Source of the DNA: an uncultured Paracoccaceae bacterium | GTDB lineage: Bacteria > Pseudomonadota > Alphaproteobacteria > Rhodobacterales > Rhodobacteraceae | DNA length: 64,000 bases | Assembly (NCBI GenBank): GCA_947500055.1 | Contig: CANMQO010000002.1 | Coordinates: 1-64,000 of the forward strand | Direction of reading: 5' to 3' | Shown here: piece after piece, positions 17,100 through 25,894 of the stretch | Layout: each line of letters starts with the position of its first letter | Position numbering within the stretch: position 1 is the first letter of the stretch | Position numbers and translations under genes: made by a program | The notes under the pieces: generated by a model | Told to the model about the DNA's origin: nothing | What the model saw: the letters and a program-made list of their open reading frames with translations, nothing else | Database searches by the model: none

Positions 17100-17933
17100 A
17101 TGCGGCTGATTTGCCCCAAGTGTGATGCACAATACGACATCTCTGACGATGTCATCCCTGATGGCGGACGGGATGTACAATGTTCCAGCTGTGCACATAC
17201 ATGGTTCCAGATGGACAAACCCAAGGTTGCGGGTCGTCCCCTGATGCAACGGCCAACACCGCGACCGACGCCCGCTCCGGCAGACAACAATGACGGTCCG
17301 CGACACCAACCGATTGAAGCACCCACGCGTAAACCGCTTGATTCGTCGATTGCTGACATTCTGCGCGAGGAAGCCGCCCGCGACAAAGAGGTCCGCGCGA
17401 CCGTGGAAGCCCGCCCACATACGTCAGAGCGTCAAGGTCAATCGCCCAGTGACCGGGCCAGGGAAACACGAGAGCGCATCGCAGCCATGACCGGCGACGC
17501 CGCCTCGACACCCGCTGCCGTCGCCGCAGCGGCAACCGGTGCCGTGCCAGGTGCAAACCTGCGCACGATGCCCAATATTGACGAGATTAACGCGACCCTG
17601 CGCGCCCGAGCGGAAGCGAGCGACCTTTCCGCCAAGGCAGAGGAAGAACAGCAGGAGATCGTTCACCGGCGCGGTTTTCGGCGCGGCTTCTTCTTGGTTC
17701 TGCTTTTGCTTGCGCTTTTGATAGGGCCCTACTTCTTTGCCGACCAAATCGCCGAGCAACTGCCGCAGACCAAGGACGTCATGGCGGAATATGTGCAAAC
17801 CGTCGATCAGCTACGCATATGGCTGGACGAACAAGTGCAGCTTGGCCGCGCCATGATCGACGAATACATGAATGGGTCAGAAACCGCTCCCGCCGATCAA
17901 AACGCGACTGACGCAGCACCGTCCGACAGCTAA
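17100..17933 (+). CDS. Zinc-ribbon (MJ0042-type) single-pass membrane protein
   Basis: A 277-residue protein. Residues 1-40 form an MJ0042-type zinc ribbon with ligands C5, C8, C28 and C31 (LICPKCDAQY, CSSCAHTW). A proline- and charge-rich disordered linker follows. A basic patch (HRRGFRRG) precedes one TM segment at about residues 196-216, then a short acidic C-terminal tail. The topology suggests a cytoplasmic zinc finger tethered to the membrane. AAGGA lies 8 bases before the ATG. It is divergent from ftsEX and convergent with the TIGR02302 gene. The function is not known; a role in envelope biogenesis is suggested only by position. Confidence 0.85.
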   Translation: MRLICPKCDAQYDISDDVIPDGGRDVQCSSCAHTWFQMDKPKVAGRPLMQRPTPRPTPAPADNNDGPRHQPIEAPTRKPLDSSIADILREEAARDKEVRATVEARPHTSERQGQSPSDRARETRERIAAMTGDAASTPAAVAAAATGAVPGANLRTMPNIDEINATLRARAEASDLSAKAEEEQQEIVHRRGFRRGFFLVLLLLALLIGPYFFADQIAEQLPQTKDVMAEYVQTVDQLRIWLDEQVQLGRAMIDEYMNGSETAPADQNATDAAPSDS

Positions 17934-17954
17934 CGGCGTCCTACCAAAACGTAT

Positions 17955-20612
17955 CTAGAACTGATCCAGCAAACGGCGCAGGTAATCGCGTTCGACCTCT
18001 GGACGGTTCTGTTGGCCGGATCTGCGGCGAATTTCGTCCAACAGTTCTTCAGCGCGGCGATTGATCTCTTCGCGGCCGAGCATCTCCTGATCAGTGCCAA
18101 ATTGTCCGGAATTGCCAACTTCCCGGCCAAGCGGGTCACGTTGGCCCGGCACGGGGCGACCCGCAACATCACCCTGTTCAGTACCTTGCCCGGGTTCAGT
18201 CTGTTGATTTTCGGCCAGGGCCTGACCCAATTGGCGCATGCCATTACGCAAAGCGTCCATGGCCTCGGCCTGACGGTCAATCGCTTCAGCGAGATCACCA
18301 TCGCGCAGGGCATCTTCAGCGCCTTCCATGGCGCCTTCGGCACGTTCAAGGGCGCGCCGCGCAATCTCACCGGCTTCGCCATCCAGGTTTGGCAGACCAT
18401 TGCGCTGGCGCTCCAGCTCCTCACGCAGGGCACGCTGACGGTCTGCAAGGCTGCGCTCGTCACCTTGCCCCTCACCACCGGCACCATTGTCGCCGCGTTC
18501 CCCACTTTCGCTATCGCGTCCAACACCCTGCCCTTGGCCCGATTGGCCGTTCTGGCCCGGTTGCTGTCCGTTTTGGCCCTGCTGACCCTGTTGTTGCCCT
18601 TGCTGGCCTTGCCCCTGTTGCCCTTGCTGGCCCTGTTGACCCTGCTGCCCTTGTTGGCCGGGGTTGAACTGCTCCTGCAGGTCACGGAATGCATCGTCCG
18701 ACAAATCTTCTTGATCGCGCAACGTTTCGGCCAAATCTTCCATCGATTGCTGACCAGGCGTTTGCTGCCCATCACCACCTTCGCCTTGGGTGACGCGCAG
18801 GTTTTCCATCAACCGGTTTAGCTGCTCCATCAGTTCTTGGGCCTCGGCCATACGGCCTTCCTGCATCAGCTCTTCGATGCGATCCATAAGCGCCTGCAAC
18901 TCATCCTGCGTGAATTCAAAGGAATTCTCTGCGGTGTCGCGCTCATCTGTGCCGTTTTCACCAGGCTCCGCTTCTTCGGCGAGCATACGCATGTAATCAT
19001 CTGTGGCCTCGCGCAACTCCTGCATCAATTCGGCAATCTCTTCGTCCGAGGCACCATTGCGCATCGCTTCGGCCAAACGTTCCTGCGCACGCTCAAGACG
19101 GGCACGGGCATCAGCCAGTCGGCCATCCTCAAGTTGGATCGCAAGATCCCACAGCGCTTGCACGACCTCGGCTTGGCCGTCGTCGTCCATTCCAAACTCG
19201 GCCATCGTATCCAGCCGTCGAATAATTGTACGCAATCGCAGATAGGTTGTTTCGCTGGAAAACAGCCCCTCGGGACGATGCGAAATAGCCCGCAATATCT
19301 GATTTGCCCGCCGCACATTCGCCTTGGACCACATCAAGTCACGACGCTGTTCAATGACGGCTTTCGCAAAGGGCTGAAAGAACCTTCGGCCTGGCAAGAT
19401 GAGAGGTTCTGCCAATGTCGTAGCGGTCTGTCCTGCCGCATCGGTCGCTTCCAACTGCAAGGTAACCGGCAAGTTAGCGAGCGGGTGCTCGCTGAGGTTT
19501 TCAACAAGAAATTCGTCAAAATCTGAACGATCACCGGTAAAGGGCATCGGCAGATCAAGGATCAGTGGCTCCATCGGATCCGGGTCCACACGCAGCCCAT
19601 GCACCCGTTCAACTGCTGCCAAATCAAGTGTAATCGTGGCGGTGCCGGACTCTATCCCGTAGTCATCGAATGCGGCGAAGGGCTGTACCATCTCACCACT
19701 TGCATCCGATTCGATTGGACCCGTCAGTTCGATCATTGGTGGTTCATCGGCGATTGCCGTCACGCGCCACCCAACGCCATTTTCGCCCTCAATCGACAAT
19801 TCGCCGGATTGGGTCACTTCAAAGCTCTGTTGCGCTTCGGAGGCAGCGCCGACCTCCCCGATGCGCCCCGAGACCGTTTCAGCCACGGTCAATGCACCGA
19901 CCTCACCGTAAAGGCGCAAAGTGACTTTGCTGCCCGCCGGCACCCGCAAAGGGCCCGGGGGTACGTCATTCAAGTAAATTGACGGTTTACCGGTGTAAGC
20001 GGGCGCTTCGATCCATCCCTCCCAGACCGGGCCAGTGGCCAATGTCGGCTCAGCGCCCGTAACGATCTCGCCCACAGAGGTGACCCGAAGAAGCGAGCCG
20101 AAAAGCAATGCAGCCACAAAAAACAGCAATGCGACAAAGCGCAAGCCATAGGGGTCCCGATCAGAAATCCGCAGATCAGGGTCGATGAACCTTGCATCCT
20201 TGGTGCGTTCGGCCATGCGATCCATATGAGTGCGCCACACAGCCTCGGATGCAGCATCGCCACCACCGATGGCTTGGGTATCCGTTATTGCTGCAATCGG
20301 GCGACCCGGCATTGCTGCATCAACCCGTTCGATGGCGGCGGCACGTGTGGGAACGCGAAAGCGCCACGCGCCCCAGAACACGGCGGCCAGCAGTGCCAGG
20401 ATCGAAAGTACCCCAGCCCCCCAAAACGCCTCGACCGGCAAGGCATCCTGCCAACCCATCATCAACGGCGCGAGGATCAGAAAGACAATTGTCCACAATG
20501 GCCAGAACGCGCGCACAACCTGTTCGGCCACCATGCCTGTCCGGGTGGCGGCCACCGGAAACCGTAAATGGCGCATCTGATCAGGTTGATGCTTCAGCGG
20601 GCCTCTCCCCAT
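17955..20612 (-). CDS. TIGR02302/DUF4175 family large membrane protein with Gln-rich region
   Basis: An 885-residue protein. Two TM helices lie near residues 35-80 and a third at about 160-185; then comes a long extracytoplasmic part. The middle (after residue ~430) is rich in charged helices with repeated MEQ/QEL patterns, likely coiled coil. A low-complexity run of GQQ, GQN and GQG units (about residues 650-690) follows. The C-terminus resumes with NRRAEELLDEIRRRSG. This architecture matches the alphaproteobacterial TIGR02302/DUF4175 family, whose function is unknown. The start at 20612 gives a 13-base gap after lysA; an internal ATG (MRHLRF) is possible. The repeated tract could vary in length between strains. 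Confidence 0.87.
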   Translation of the reverse strand: MGRGPLKHQPDQMRHLRFPVAATRTGMVAEQVVRAFWPLWTIVFLILAPLMMGWQDALPVEAFWGAGVLSILALLAAVFWGAWRFRVPTRAAAIERVDAAMPGRPIAAITDTQAIGGGDAASEAVWRTHMDRMAERTKDARFIDPDLRISDRDPYGLRFVALLFFVAALLFGSLLRVTSVGEIVTGAEPTLATGPVWEGWIEAPAYTGKPSIYLNDVPPGPLRVPAGSKVTLRLYGEVGALTVAETVSGRIGEVGAASEAQQSFEVTQSGELSIEGENGVGWRVTAIADEPPMIELTGPIESDASGEMVQPFAAFDDYGIESGTATITLDLAAVERVHGLRVDPDPMEPLILDLPMPFTGDRSDFDEFLVENLSEHPLANLPVTLQLEATDAAGQTATTLAEPLILPGRRFFQPFAKAVIEQRRDLMWSKANVRRANQILRAISHRPEGLFSSETTYLRLRTIIRRLDTMAEFGMDDDGQAEVVQALWDLAIQLEDGRLADARARLERAQERLAEAMRNGASDEEIAELMQELREATDDYMRMLAEEAEPGENGTDERDTAENSFEFTQDELQALMDRIEELMQEGRMAEAQELMEQLNRLMENLRVTQGEGGDGQQTPGQQSMEDLAETLRDQEDLSDDAFRDLQEQFNPGQQGQQGQQGQQGQQGQGQQGQQQGQQGQNGQQPGQNGQSGQGQGVGRDSESGERGDNGAGGEGQGDERSLADRQRALREELERQRNGLPNLDGEAGEIARRALERAEGAMEGAEDALRDGDLAEAIDRQAEAMDALRNGMRQLGQALAENQQTEPGQGTEQGDVAGRPVPGQRDPLGREVGNSGQFGTDQEMLGREEINRRAEELLDEIRRRSGQQNRPEVERDYLRRLLDQF

Positions 20613-20625
20613 TTCATGTGGCGGA

Positions 20626-21894
20626 TTACTTCAGCCACTCTGGCAATCTATCGCGTGCAATCATCTCTTCATAGGTAGGGCGTGGACGAATAACTGCAAA
20701 TTGATCCCCATCCACCAGTACTTCGGGGATCAGCGGGCGCGAGTTGTATTCTGACGACATAACCGCACCATAGGCACCAGCTGACCGAAAGGCGACCAGA
20801 TCATCAGCAGCAACCGGCGGCATCTCGCGCGCCTTTGCAAATGTATCGCCGCTTTCGCAGATCGGGCCAACGATATCGTATTTTGCGGGGGTCACACCCG
20901 GCGCGGGTTCGACCACGGGAATGATATCGTGCCAGGCCTCATACATCGCTGGGCGGATCAGATCATTCATCGCACCGTCAATGATCAAAAAATCGCGGTC
21001 TTCGCCGGATTTCACATAGATCACCTTGGACACCAACAGCCCGGCATTGCCGGAAATCAGGCGGCCGGGCTCAATCTCGATCTCGCAGCCCAGATGGCCC
21101 ACCGTGCGCTGGATCAACTCGCCATATTCGGTCGGAAGTGGCGGCGCCTCGTTGGAACGGGTGTAAGGAATGCCAAGGCCGCCGCCCAGATCAAGGCGGC
21201 TGATTTCGTGCCCGTCAGCGCGCAATTGTTCGGTCAGTTCGGCCACCTTGTTATACGCAGCCTCAAACGGGGCAAGCTCAGTCAATTGCGAGCCGATATG
21301 CACATCGATCCCGATAACCTTCAGGCCGGGCATCTTGGCGGCCATCGCATAAACTTCGCGGGCACGGCTGATCGGGATGCCAAATTTGTTCTCTGACTTT
21401 CCGGTTGCGATCTTGGCATGGGTCTTGGCATCTACATCCGGGTTCACCCGCACGGTAATCGGGGCGACAAGCCCAAGCGATTGCGCAACGCGGTCCAGCA
21501 CGATCATTTCGGGCTCGGATTCGACGTTGAACTGCCTGATCCCCCCTTCCAGTGCGGTGCGCATTTCCTCTGCCGTTTTGCCGACACCTGAAAACACGAT
21601 GCGATCGCCGGGCACGCCTGCGGCCTTCGCACGCAGATATTCGCCCACCGACACCACATCCATGCCCGCACCGGCATCAGCCAGCACCTTGATGACCGCC
21701 TGATTGGACAGCGACTTCATGGCAAAACAGACCAGATGATCCCCCCAACCCAGGGCATCATCAAATAAGGTAAAATGGCGCTTTAACGTGGCCGTTGAAT
21801 AGACATAAAACGGCGTGCCCACGGCAGCAGCAATCTCGGCCACCGGCACTGCTTCAGCGCATAAGGCGCCGTCTTGATAAAGAAAATGATCCAA
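20626..21894 (-). CDS. lysA: Diaminopimelate decarboxylase
   Basis: A 422-residue PLP enzyme that makes L-lysine from meso-diaminopimelate, the last step of lysine synthesis. The Schiff-base lysine lies in CFAMKSLSN; other landmarks are HIGSQLTE, DLGGGLGIPY, EPGRLISGNAG and CESGDTFAK with the substrate-contacting Cys. The start is probably TTG at 21894 (LDHFLYQDG), since no ATG lies in frame at this point; AAGG lies 9 bases upstream. The rare start may lower expression. It follows the argH-lipoprotein-DUF2834 run in the same direction with a 68-base gap. Confidence 0.95.
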   Translation of the reverse strand: MDHFLYQDGALCAEAVPVAEIAAAVGTPFYVYSTATLKRHFTLFDDALGWGDHLVCFAMKSLSNQAVIKVLADAGAGMDVVSVGEYLRAKAAGVPGDRIVFSGVGKTAEEMRTALEGGIRQFNVESEPEMIVLDRVAQSLGLVAPITVRVNPDVDAKTHAKIATGKSENKFGIPISRAREVYAMAAKMPGLKVIGIDVHIGSQLTELAPFEAAYNKVAELTEQLRADGHEISRLDLGGGLGIPYTRSNEAPPLPTEYGELIQRTVGHLGCEIEIEPGRLISGNAGLLVSKVIYVKSGEDRDFLIIDGAMNDLIRPAMYEAWHDIIPVVEPAPGVTPAKYDIVGPICESGDTFAKAREMPPVAADDLVAFRSAGAYGAVMSSEYNSRPLIPEVLVDGDQFAVIRPRPTYEEMIARDRLPEWLK

Positions 21895-21962
21895 CGTGGC
21901 TTACCTTCATACAAACCAGATTTGGGCATAGCAGATCGGGACCAAAGACCAACCCCGCGGCT

Positions 21963-22301
21963 CTAGAAATCACGAACCCTATGTCGGTCGGGCGTGTAAA
22001 CAACGCGCATCCTCAAGAACAGGTAAAGTGGCAATCCGCAGCTGACCCCGATGCAAAACGTCGCCGGGATCGCAATAAGGCCAAGATAATTCTTGGTCCG
22101 CGCCGTTTCGCCAATGATCCATATGGTCAAGGCAATGGCGGCTATCGTCAGATCCCAGACAAGACCGCTGCTGGCTGCGTTCGCATGCCAGGCATCAACC
22201 ATCAACCAGATATCCCAACCGTTCTCCTGGAACCAGGTCACAAAATAGTACATCGGATGGGCGGTGCCCCAGATCGCCAACGCCAGAAAAACCAAACGCA
22301 T
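21963..22301 (-). CDS. Small DUF2834-like membrane protein
   Basis: A 112-residue protein with about three TM segments: [20 protein letters not shown], a central segment starting LVWDLTIAAIALTIW, and IAIPATFCIGVSCGLPLYLFL. This layout, with an aromatic first loop, is like DUF2834 proteins, which have no assigned function. The ATG at 22301 overlaps the lipoprotein stop as TGATG, so it is likely translated from the argH transcript. Family assignment is by eye and therefore moderate. Confidence 0.7.
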   Translation of the reverse strand: MRLVFLALAIWGTAHPMYYFVTWFQENGWDIWLMVDAWHANAASSGLVWDLTIAAIALTIWIIGETARTKNYLGLIAIPATFCIGVSCGLPLYLFLRMRVVYTPDRHRVRDF

Positions 22302-22474
22302 CACAAACCGACTCCCACGCTTACGGTTCCATTGCTTGCCCCAACGCTAGCGTTTGTACTGACGCCGCCGGACCCAAGGCTGAGCCCCAGATTGGCATTG
22401 GGTCGCATAGGCGCGCCATCTGCGCCACAGGCAGCAAGGCTCATCAGGAAAAGGAACAAGGCAATCGGCTTCAT
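22301..22474 (-). CDS. Small lipoprotein, LptM (YifL)-like candidate
   Basis: A 57-residue lipoprotein. Residues 1-15 are a signal with lipobox LAAC, making C16 the lipidated residue. The mature protein starts [10 protein letters not shown], similar in pattern to the CG-x-x-G-x-x-x-x-P start of LptM/YifL, then runs into a Gly/Ser-rich tail. LptM in E. coli assists LptD maturation in the outer membrane. The position between argH and lysA fits the location of such lipoproteins near lysA/dapF. The ATG at 22474 overlaps the argH stop (ATGA). The LptM identification is an inference from a short motif and synteny. Confidence 0.7.
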   Translation of the reverse strand: MKPIALFLFLMSLAACGADGAPMRPNANLGLSLGSGGVSTNASVGASNGTVSVGVGL

Positions 22475-23859
22475 TTCAACACGTCCTTCCATTGGGCAAT
22501 CTGCGCACGGACCTGTGACGGGGCCGTGCCACCATAGCTTGTGCGCGACGCGACAGAGTTTTCAACCCCAAGCACATCAAACACGTCCGGCCTGATGCCA
22601 TCATGCACAGATTGCATATCGGAAAGGGTCAGTTCCGGAAGGTCGCAAGCCCTATCCTCGGCCATCGCCACAAGCGATCCGGTCACATGATGCGCATCCC
22701 GGAACGGCAGTCCCAATTCACGCACAAGCCAATCGGCCAGATCAGTGGCCGTCGAAAACCCGCTGGAGGCCGCCGCTTTCAGATTGTCGCGGTTCGCGGT
22801 CATATCGGCGACCATTCCGGTCATCGCAGCCAGCGCCAGCATCAGGTTATCAGCGGCGTCAAAGGTCTGCTCCTTATCTTCCTGCATGTCCTTGGAATAG
22901 GTCAGCGGCAGGCCCTTCATCACCGTCATCAGAGCGACATTGGCACCGAAAATCCGGCCAATCTTGGCGCGGATCAGCTCTGCCGCGTCAGGGTTGCGTT
23001 TTTGCGGCATGATCGACGAACCGGTGGACCATTTGTCGGACATCTTCACAAATCGAAACTGAGCAGAGGACCATATCACCAGCTCTTCGGCCAAGCGGCT
23101 AAGATGCATCGCGCAGATACTGGCGCTGGCCAGGAACTCCAGCGCAAAATCGCGGTCGGCCACGGCGTCCAGCGAATTTGACATGGGGCGGTCAAAACCT
23201 AGCGCCTTGGCCGTCATGTCGCGATCAATCGGGAAGGACGTGCCGGCCAAGGCCGCGCAGCCCAATGGCGATGTATTCATCCGGGCGCGGGCATCGGCAA
23301 AGCGAGACCGGTCGCGGGCAAACATTTCCACATATGCCAGCATGTGATGGCCCCAAGTCACCGGCTGGGCGGTCTGCAAGTGGGTAAAGCCGGGCATGAC
23401 CCAATCTGCCCCCGCCTCCGCCTGCCCCAGCAACGCCTGTTGCAGCGCGTTCAGCGCCTCATCCGCCTGATCACATTGGTCGCGAACCCAAAGGCGGAAA
23501 TCGACGGCCACCTGATCATTGCGCGACCGGGCGGTGTGCAAACGGCCAGCCGGTTCGCCGACCAGTTCTTTCAACCGCGCCTCCACGTTCATATGGATAT
23601 CTTCCAGGGCTGTCGAAAACGGAAAATCGCCGGTTTCAATCTCTGACAAAACAGTGAGCAGACCTTCCCGGATCGCCTCTGCATCGTTATCGCTAATGAT
23701 GCCTGTGGCGGCCAACATGGCGGCATGGGCGCGTGAACCTGCGATGTCTTGCGGTGCAAGTCGGCGGTCATACCCGATCGAGGCGTTGATTGCCTCCATG
23801 ATCGCGTCTGGTCCGGCGGCAAAACGCCCACCCCACATCGTGTTTGCGGATTTGGTCAT
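22471..23859 (-). CDS. argH: Argininosuccinate lyase
   Basis: A 462-residue enzyme of normal family length that splits argininosuccinate into arginine and fumarate in the cytoplasm. Motifs are MWGGRF near the start, [28 protein letters not shown] and the flexible-loop signature [12 protein letters not shown] with the catalytic serine. An earlier in-frame start would add 32 residues without similarity to the family, so the ATG at 23859 is used. It is divergent from a TlpA-like gene with just 14 bases between start codons, so the promoters must lie inside the opposite coding regions. The downstream lipoprotein is coupled by ATGA. Confidence 0.96.
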   Translation of the reverse strand: MTKSANTMWGGRFAAGPDAIMEAINASIGYDRRLAPQDIAGSRAHAAMLAATGIISDNDAEAIREGLLTVLSEIETGDFPFSTALEDIHMNVEARLKELVGEPAGRLHTARSRNDQVAVDFRLWVRDQCDQADEALNALQQALLGQAEAGADWVMPGFTHLQTAQPVTWGHHMLAYVEMFARDRSRFADARARMNTSPLGCAALAGTSFPIDRDMTAKALGFDRPMSNSLDAVADRDFALEFLASASICAMHLSRLAEELVIWSSAQFRFVKMSDKWSTGSSIMPQKRNPDAAELIRAKIGRIFGANVALMTVMKGLPLTYSKDMQEDKEQTFDAADNLMLALAAMTGMVADMTANRDNLKAAASSGFSTATDLADWLVRELGLPFRDAHHVTGSLVAMAEDRACDLPELTLSDMQSVHDGIRPDVFDVLGVENSVASRTSYGGTAPSQVRAQIAQWKDVLK

Positions 23860-23873
23860 AGAGGAAAATACCC

Positions 23874-24422
23874 ATGCGGAAGTTGATAACAGCCCTGCTT
23901 TATACGGCCCTTGCAAGCGTTGCAAACACCGCCGCAGCACAGGACATTGCCGCATTGCGGGACGGTGATATGCGCAAGCTGGCCGTGCACAACGCGCCGA
24001 TGGAAGGCACAGATGTCGCTTTCACGTCCGAAGATGGCAGCGAAATGACCCTCGCTGCCTATGAGGGCCAATATGTGGTGCTGAACTTCTGGGCCACATG
24101 GTGCGCTCCATGCCGCAAGGAAATGCCACAACTATCCGCGTTGCAGGCGGCGATGGGCGGGCCGGATATGCAGGTCGTAACGATTGCAACCGGGCGTAAC
24201 CCCCGCCCGGCGATGGAGCGATTCTTCATGGAAATTGGCGTTGACAATTTGCCGCTTCACACAGATGCGCGGCAATCCATGGCGCGCAGCCTCGGGGTGC
24301 TTGGCTTGCCCGTTACGCTCATTCTGGATCGTGAAGGGAATGAAATCGCACGCCTGCAAGGCGACGCCGATTGGTCCAGCGAAAGCGCGATGGCCATTTT
24401 GTCAGCCCTGATTGCAGGTTAG
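23874..24422 (+). CDS. TlpA-family thiol:disulfide interchange protein
   Basis: A 182-residue periplasmic thioredoxin-fold protein. A signal peptide ends near residue 22 (NTAAAQ). The redox site is W76-C77-A-P-C80, and the cis-proline loop is [10 protein letters not shown]. TlpA/ResE-like proteins keep cysteines reduced in the periplasm, for example for cytochrome c or oxidase copper-centre assembly; no such genes are adjacent here. GAGGA lies 8 bases before the ATG. The stop codon overlaps the stop of the convergent YqgE gene. Confidence 0.9.
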   Translation: MRKLITALLYTALASVANTAAAQDIAALRDGDMRKLAVHNAPMEGTDVAFTSEDGSEMTLAAYEGQYVVLNFWATWCAPCRKEMPQLSALQAAMGGPDMQVVTIATGRNPRPAMERFFMEIGVDNLPLHTDARQSMARSLGVLGLPVTLILDREGNEIARLQGDADWSSESAMAILSALIAG

Positions 24423-24997
24423 GCGCGCCCCGCCGTCGCAGACAACAAAACTGGATCAATCCCAAGCACCTTCAGTGCGGCAGTCCACTTTTTCTCGTTG
24501 GCCTGCCCAAACACAATGTCATCTCGCGGATCACAGGTCAGCCAGCCATTCTGCGCAATCTCGGATTCCAACTGTCCGGGTCCCCAACCGGCGTATCCCA
24601 GCGCCAGCATGGATACTTTGGGGCCCTGCCCCTTGCCGATATCTTCCAGCACATCAATCGTTGCGGTCATGCCAATGCGGTCGTCGACCTGAAGCGTGCC
24701 CGATTCAGAGCAATAGTCGCTACTATGCAGCACAAACCCGCGCGCATGATCCACAGGACCACCAAAATGGACTCGAATATCACGCACGCCCTGCACGCGG
24801 TCGATGCCAAGCTGATCCAAAAGATCGCCAAACCGGATTTCGCTTTGCGGCTTGTTAACGATCAACCCCATCCCGCCATCTTCGGCATGCGCGCACATGT
24901 AGATTACGCTATGGGCAAAACGAGGATCACCCATATCGGGCATCGCGATAAGAAGCTTACCGGTCAGGTCATTCGTGTCTGTCATCATATGGCGCAT
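24419..24997 (-). CDS. YqgE/AlgH family protein (DUF179)
   Basis: A protein of about 192 residues. The family pattern is clear: LTGKLLIAMPDMGDPRFAHSVIYMCAHAEDG, GLIVNKP, HFGGPVD and ALGYAGWGPGQLESEI. Structures of the family show a two-domain fold, but its function is unknown. The ATG at 24997 is chosen because GAGG lies 6 bases upstream; two further ATGs 3-4 codons later are alternatives. No transmembrane segment is seen. Convergent with the TlpA gene, with overlapping stop codons. Confidence 0.9.
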   Translation of the reverse strand: MRHMMTDTNDLTGKLLIAMPDMGDPRFAHSVIYMCAHAEDGGMGLIVNKPQSEIRFGDLLDQLGIDRVQGVRDIRVHFGGPVDHARGFVLHSSDYCSESGTLQVDDRIGMTATIDVLEDIGKGQGPKVSMLALGYAGWGPGQLESEIAQNGWLTCDPRDDIVFGQANEKKWTAALKVLGIDPVLLSATAGRA

Positions 24998-25093
24998 AAT
25001 GTGCCTCTGGCCTGGGTGACGCAAGGGTCAACACCGGATCAGGTCTCCCAAACGTGACTTCCTATTACATAAGCAATGTTTAAATAAACATTT

Positions 25094-25894
25094 ATGCGTA
25101 TTCTTTTGCTCGCCACTGCACTGCTTTTGCCCCTGCCGACATTTGTCGTTGCCGGACCATATGACGATCTTGCACGAATCGATGTGCTACCCGGATGGCG
25201 AACTGCGTCTGGCGACCATATCGCGGGGATTCAGGTCACGCTGCAACCAGGGTGGAAAACCTATTGGCGCGCACCCGGGGATGCAGGAATTCCACCGCGA
25301 TTCACCTTCACCGGATCAGACGATATCACCAGCATCACACCACACTGGCCGACACCCGAAGTGTTTAACCAGAATGGTGCGCGCTCCATTGGTTATTTCG
25401 ATACGGTGGTCGTTCCGATCACCGTCAACAGCCCCGATACATCCACACCGTTACAAATCAGCGGGCAACTCGACATCGGTGTCTGCGAAGAAGTCTGTAT
25501 CCCCGTATCTTTGCAATTCGATGCGCTTTTGCCCGCAACGAATGACCGCGATGGCGCAATCGCCGCCGCCATGATTGACCAACCCCTGTCTGCGGCAGAG
25601 GCCAATGTCGGCAATGTTACATGCGCCATCGCGCCCATTTCCGATGGCCTGCGTGTGACCACAACGCTCACTATGGACAGCGCGGGCGGTCAAGAGGTGG
25701 TCGTGGTCGAAGCCGGCGACCCCGGCGTCTGGGTGTCAGAAGCACTGGTAACCCGTAATGGCGGTCAATTGACTGCATCGGTGGATATGGTGAACCACGA
25801 CGGAGCCGCCTTTGCGTTGGACCGATCTGGCGTTCGGATCACTGTGTTGGGCAGCGATCAGGCTGTTGATATCCGGGGGTGCAGCGCGGACTAA
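25094..25894 (+). CDS. Periplasmic protein with DsbD N-terminal (alpha) domain
   Basis: A 266-residue exported protein. The signal peptide ends near residue 20 (FVVAG). The mature chain is the immunoglobulin-like DsbD alpha domain with the redox pair C131 and C135 in GVCEEVCIP. The membrane electron-carrier and the thioredoxin domains of full DsbD are missing, so this is a stand-alone alpha domain. It might receive electrons from a separate CcdA/DsbD-like protein elsewhere. No clear Shine-Dalgarno sequence precedes the ATG at 25094, which lies in an AT-rich leader. The stop overlaps that of the convergent RND transporter gene. Confidence 0.82.
   Translation: MRILLLATALLLPLPTFVVAGPYDDLARIDVLPGWRTASGDHIAGIQVTLQPGWKTYWRAPGDAGIPPRFTFTGSDDITSITPHWPTPEVFNQNGARSIGYFDTVVVPITVNSPDTSTPLQISGQLDIGVCEEVCIPVSLQFDALLPATNDRDGAIAAAMIDQPLSAAEANVGNVTCAIAPISDGLRVTTTLTMDSAGGQEVVVVEAGDPGVWVSEALVTRNGGQLTASVDMVNHDGAAFALDRSGVRITVLGSDQAVDIRGCSAD

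Noticed and set aside
18540..18665. Possible short direct-repeat (CRISPR-like) array
   Set aside because: The repeats are 9-base GQQ-type codon units in frame in a coding gene, with no spacers.
18012..18821. Leu-rich plus-strand frame opposite the TIGR02302 gene that looks like a multi-TM protein
   Set aside because: The hydrophobic Leu/Ala runs arise from the complement of the Gln-rich repeat; no start signal.
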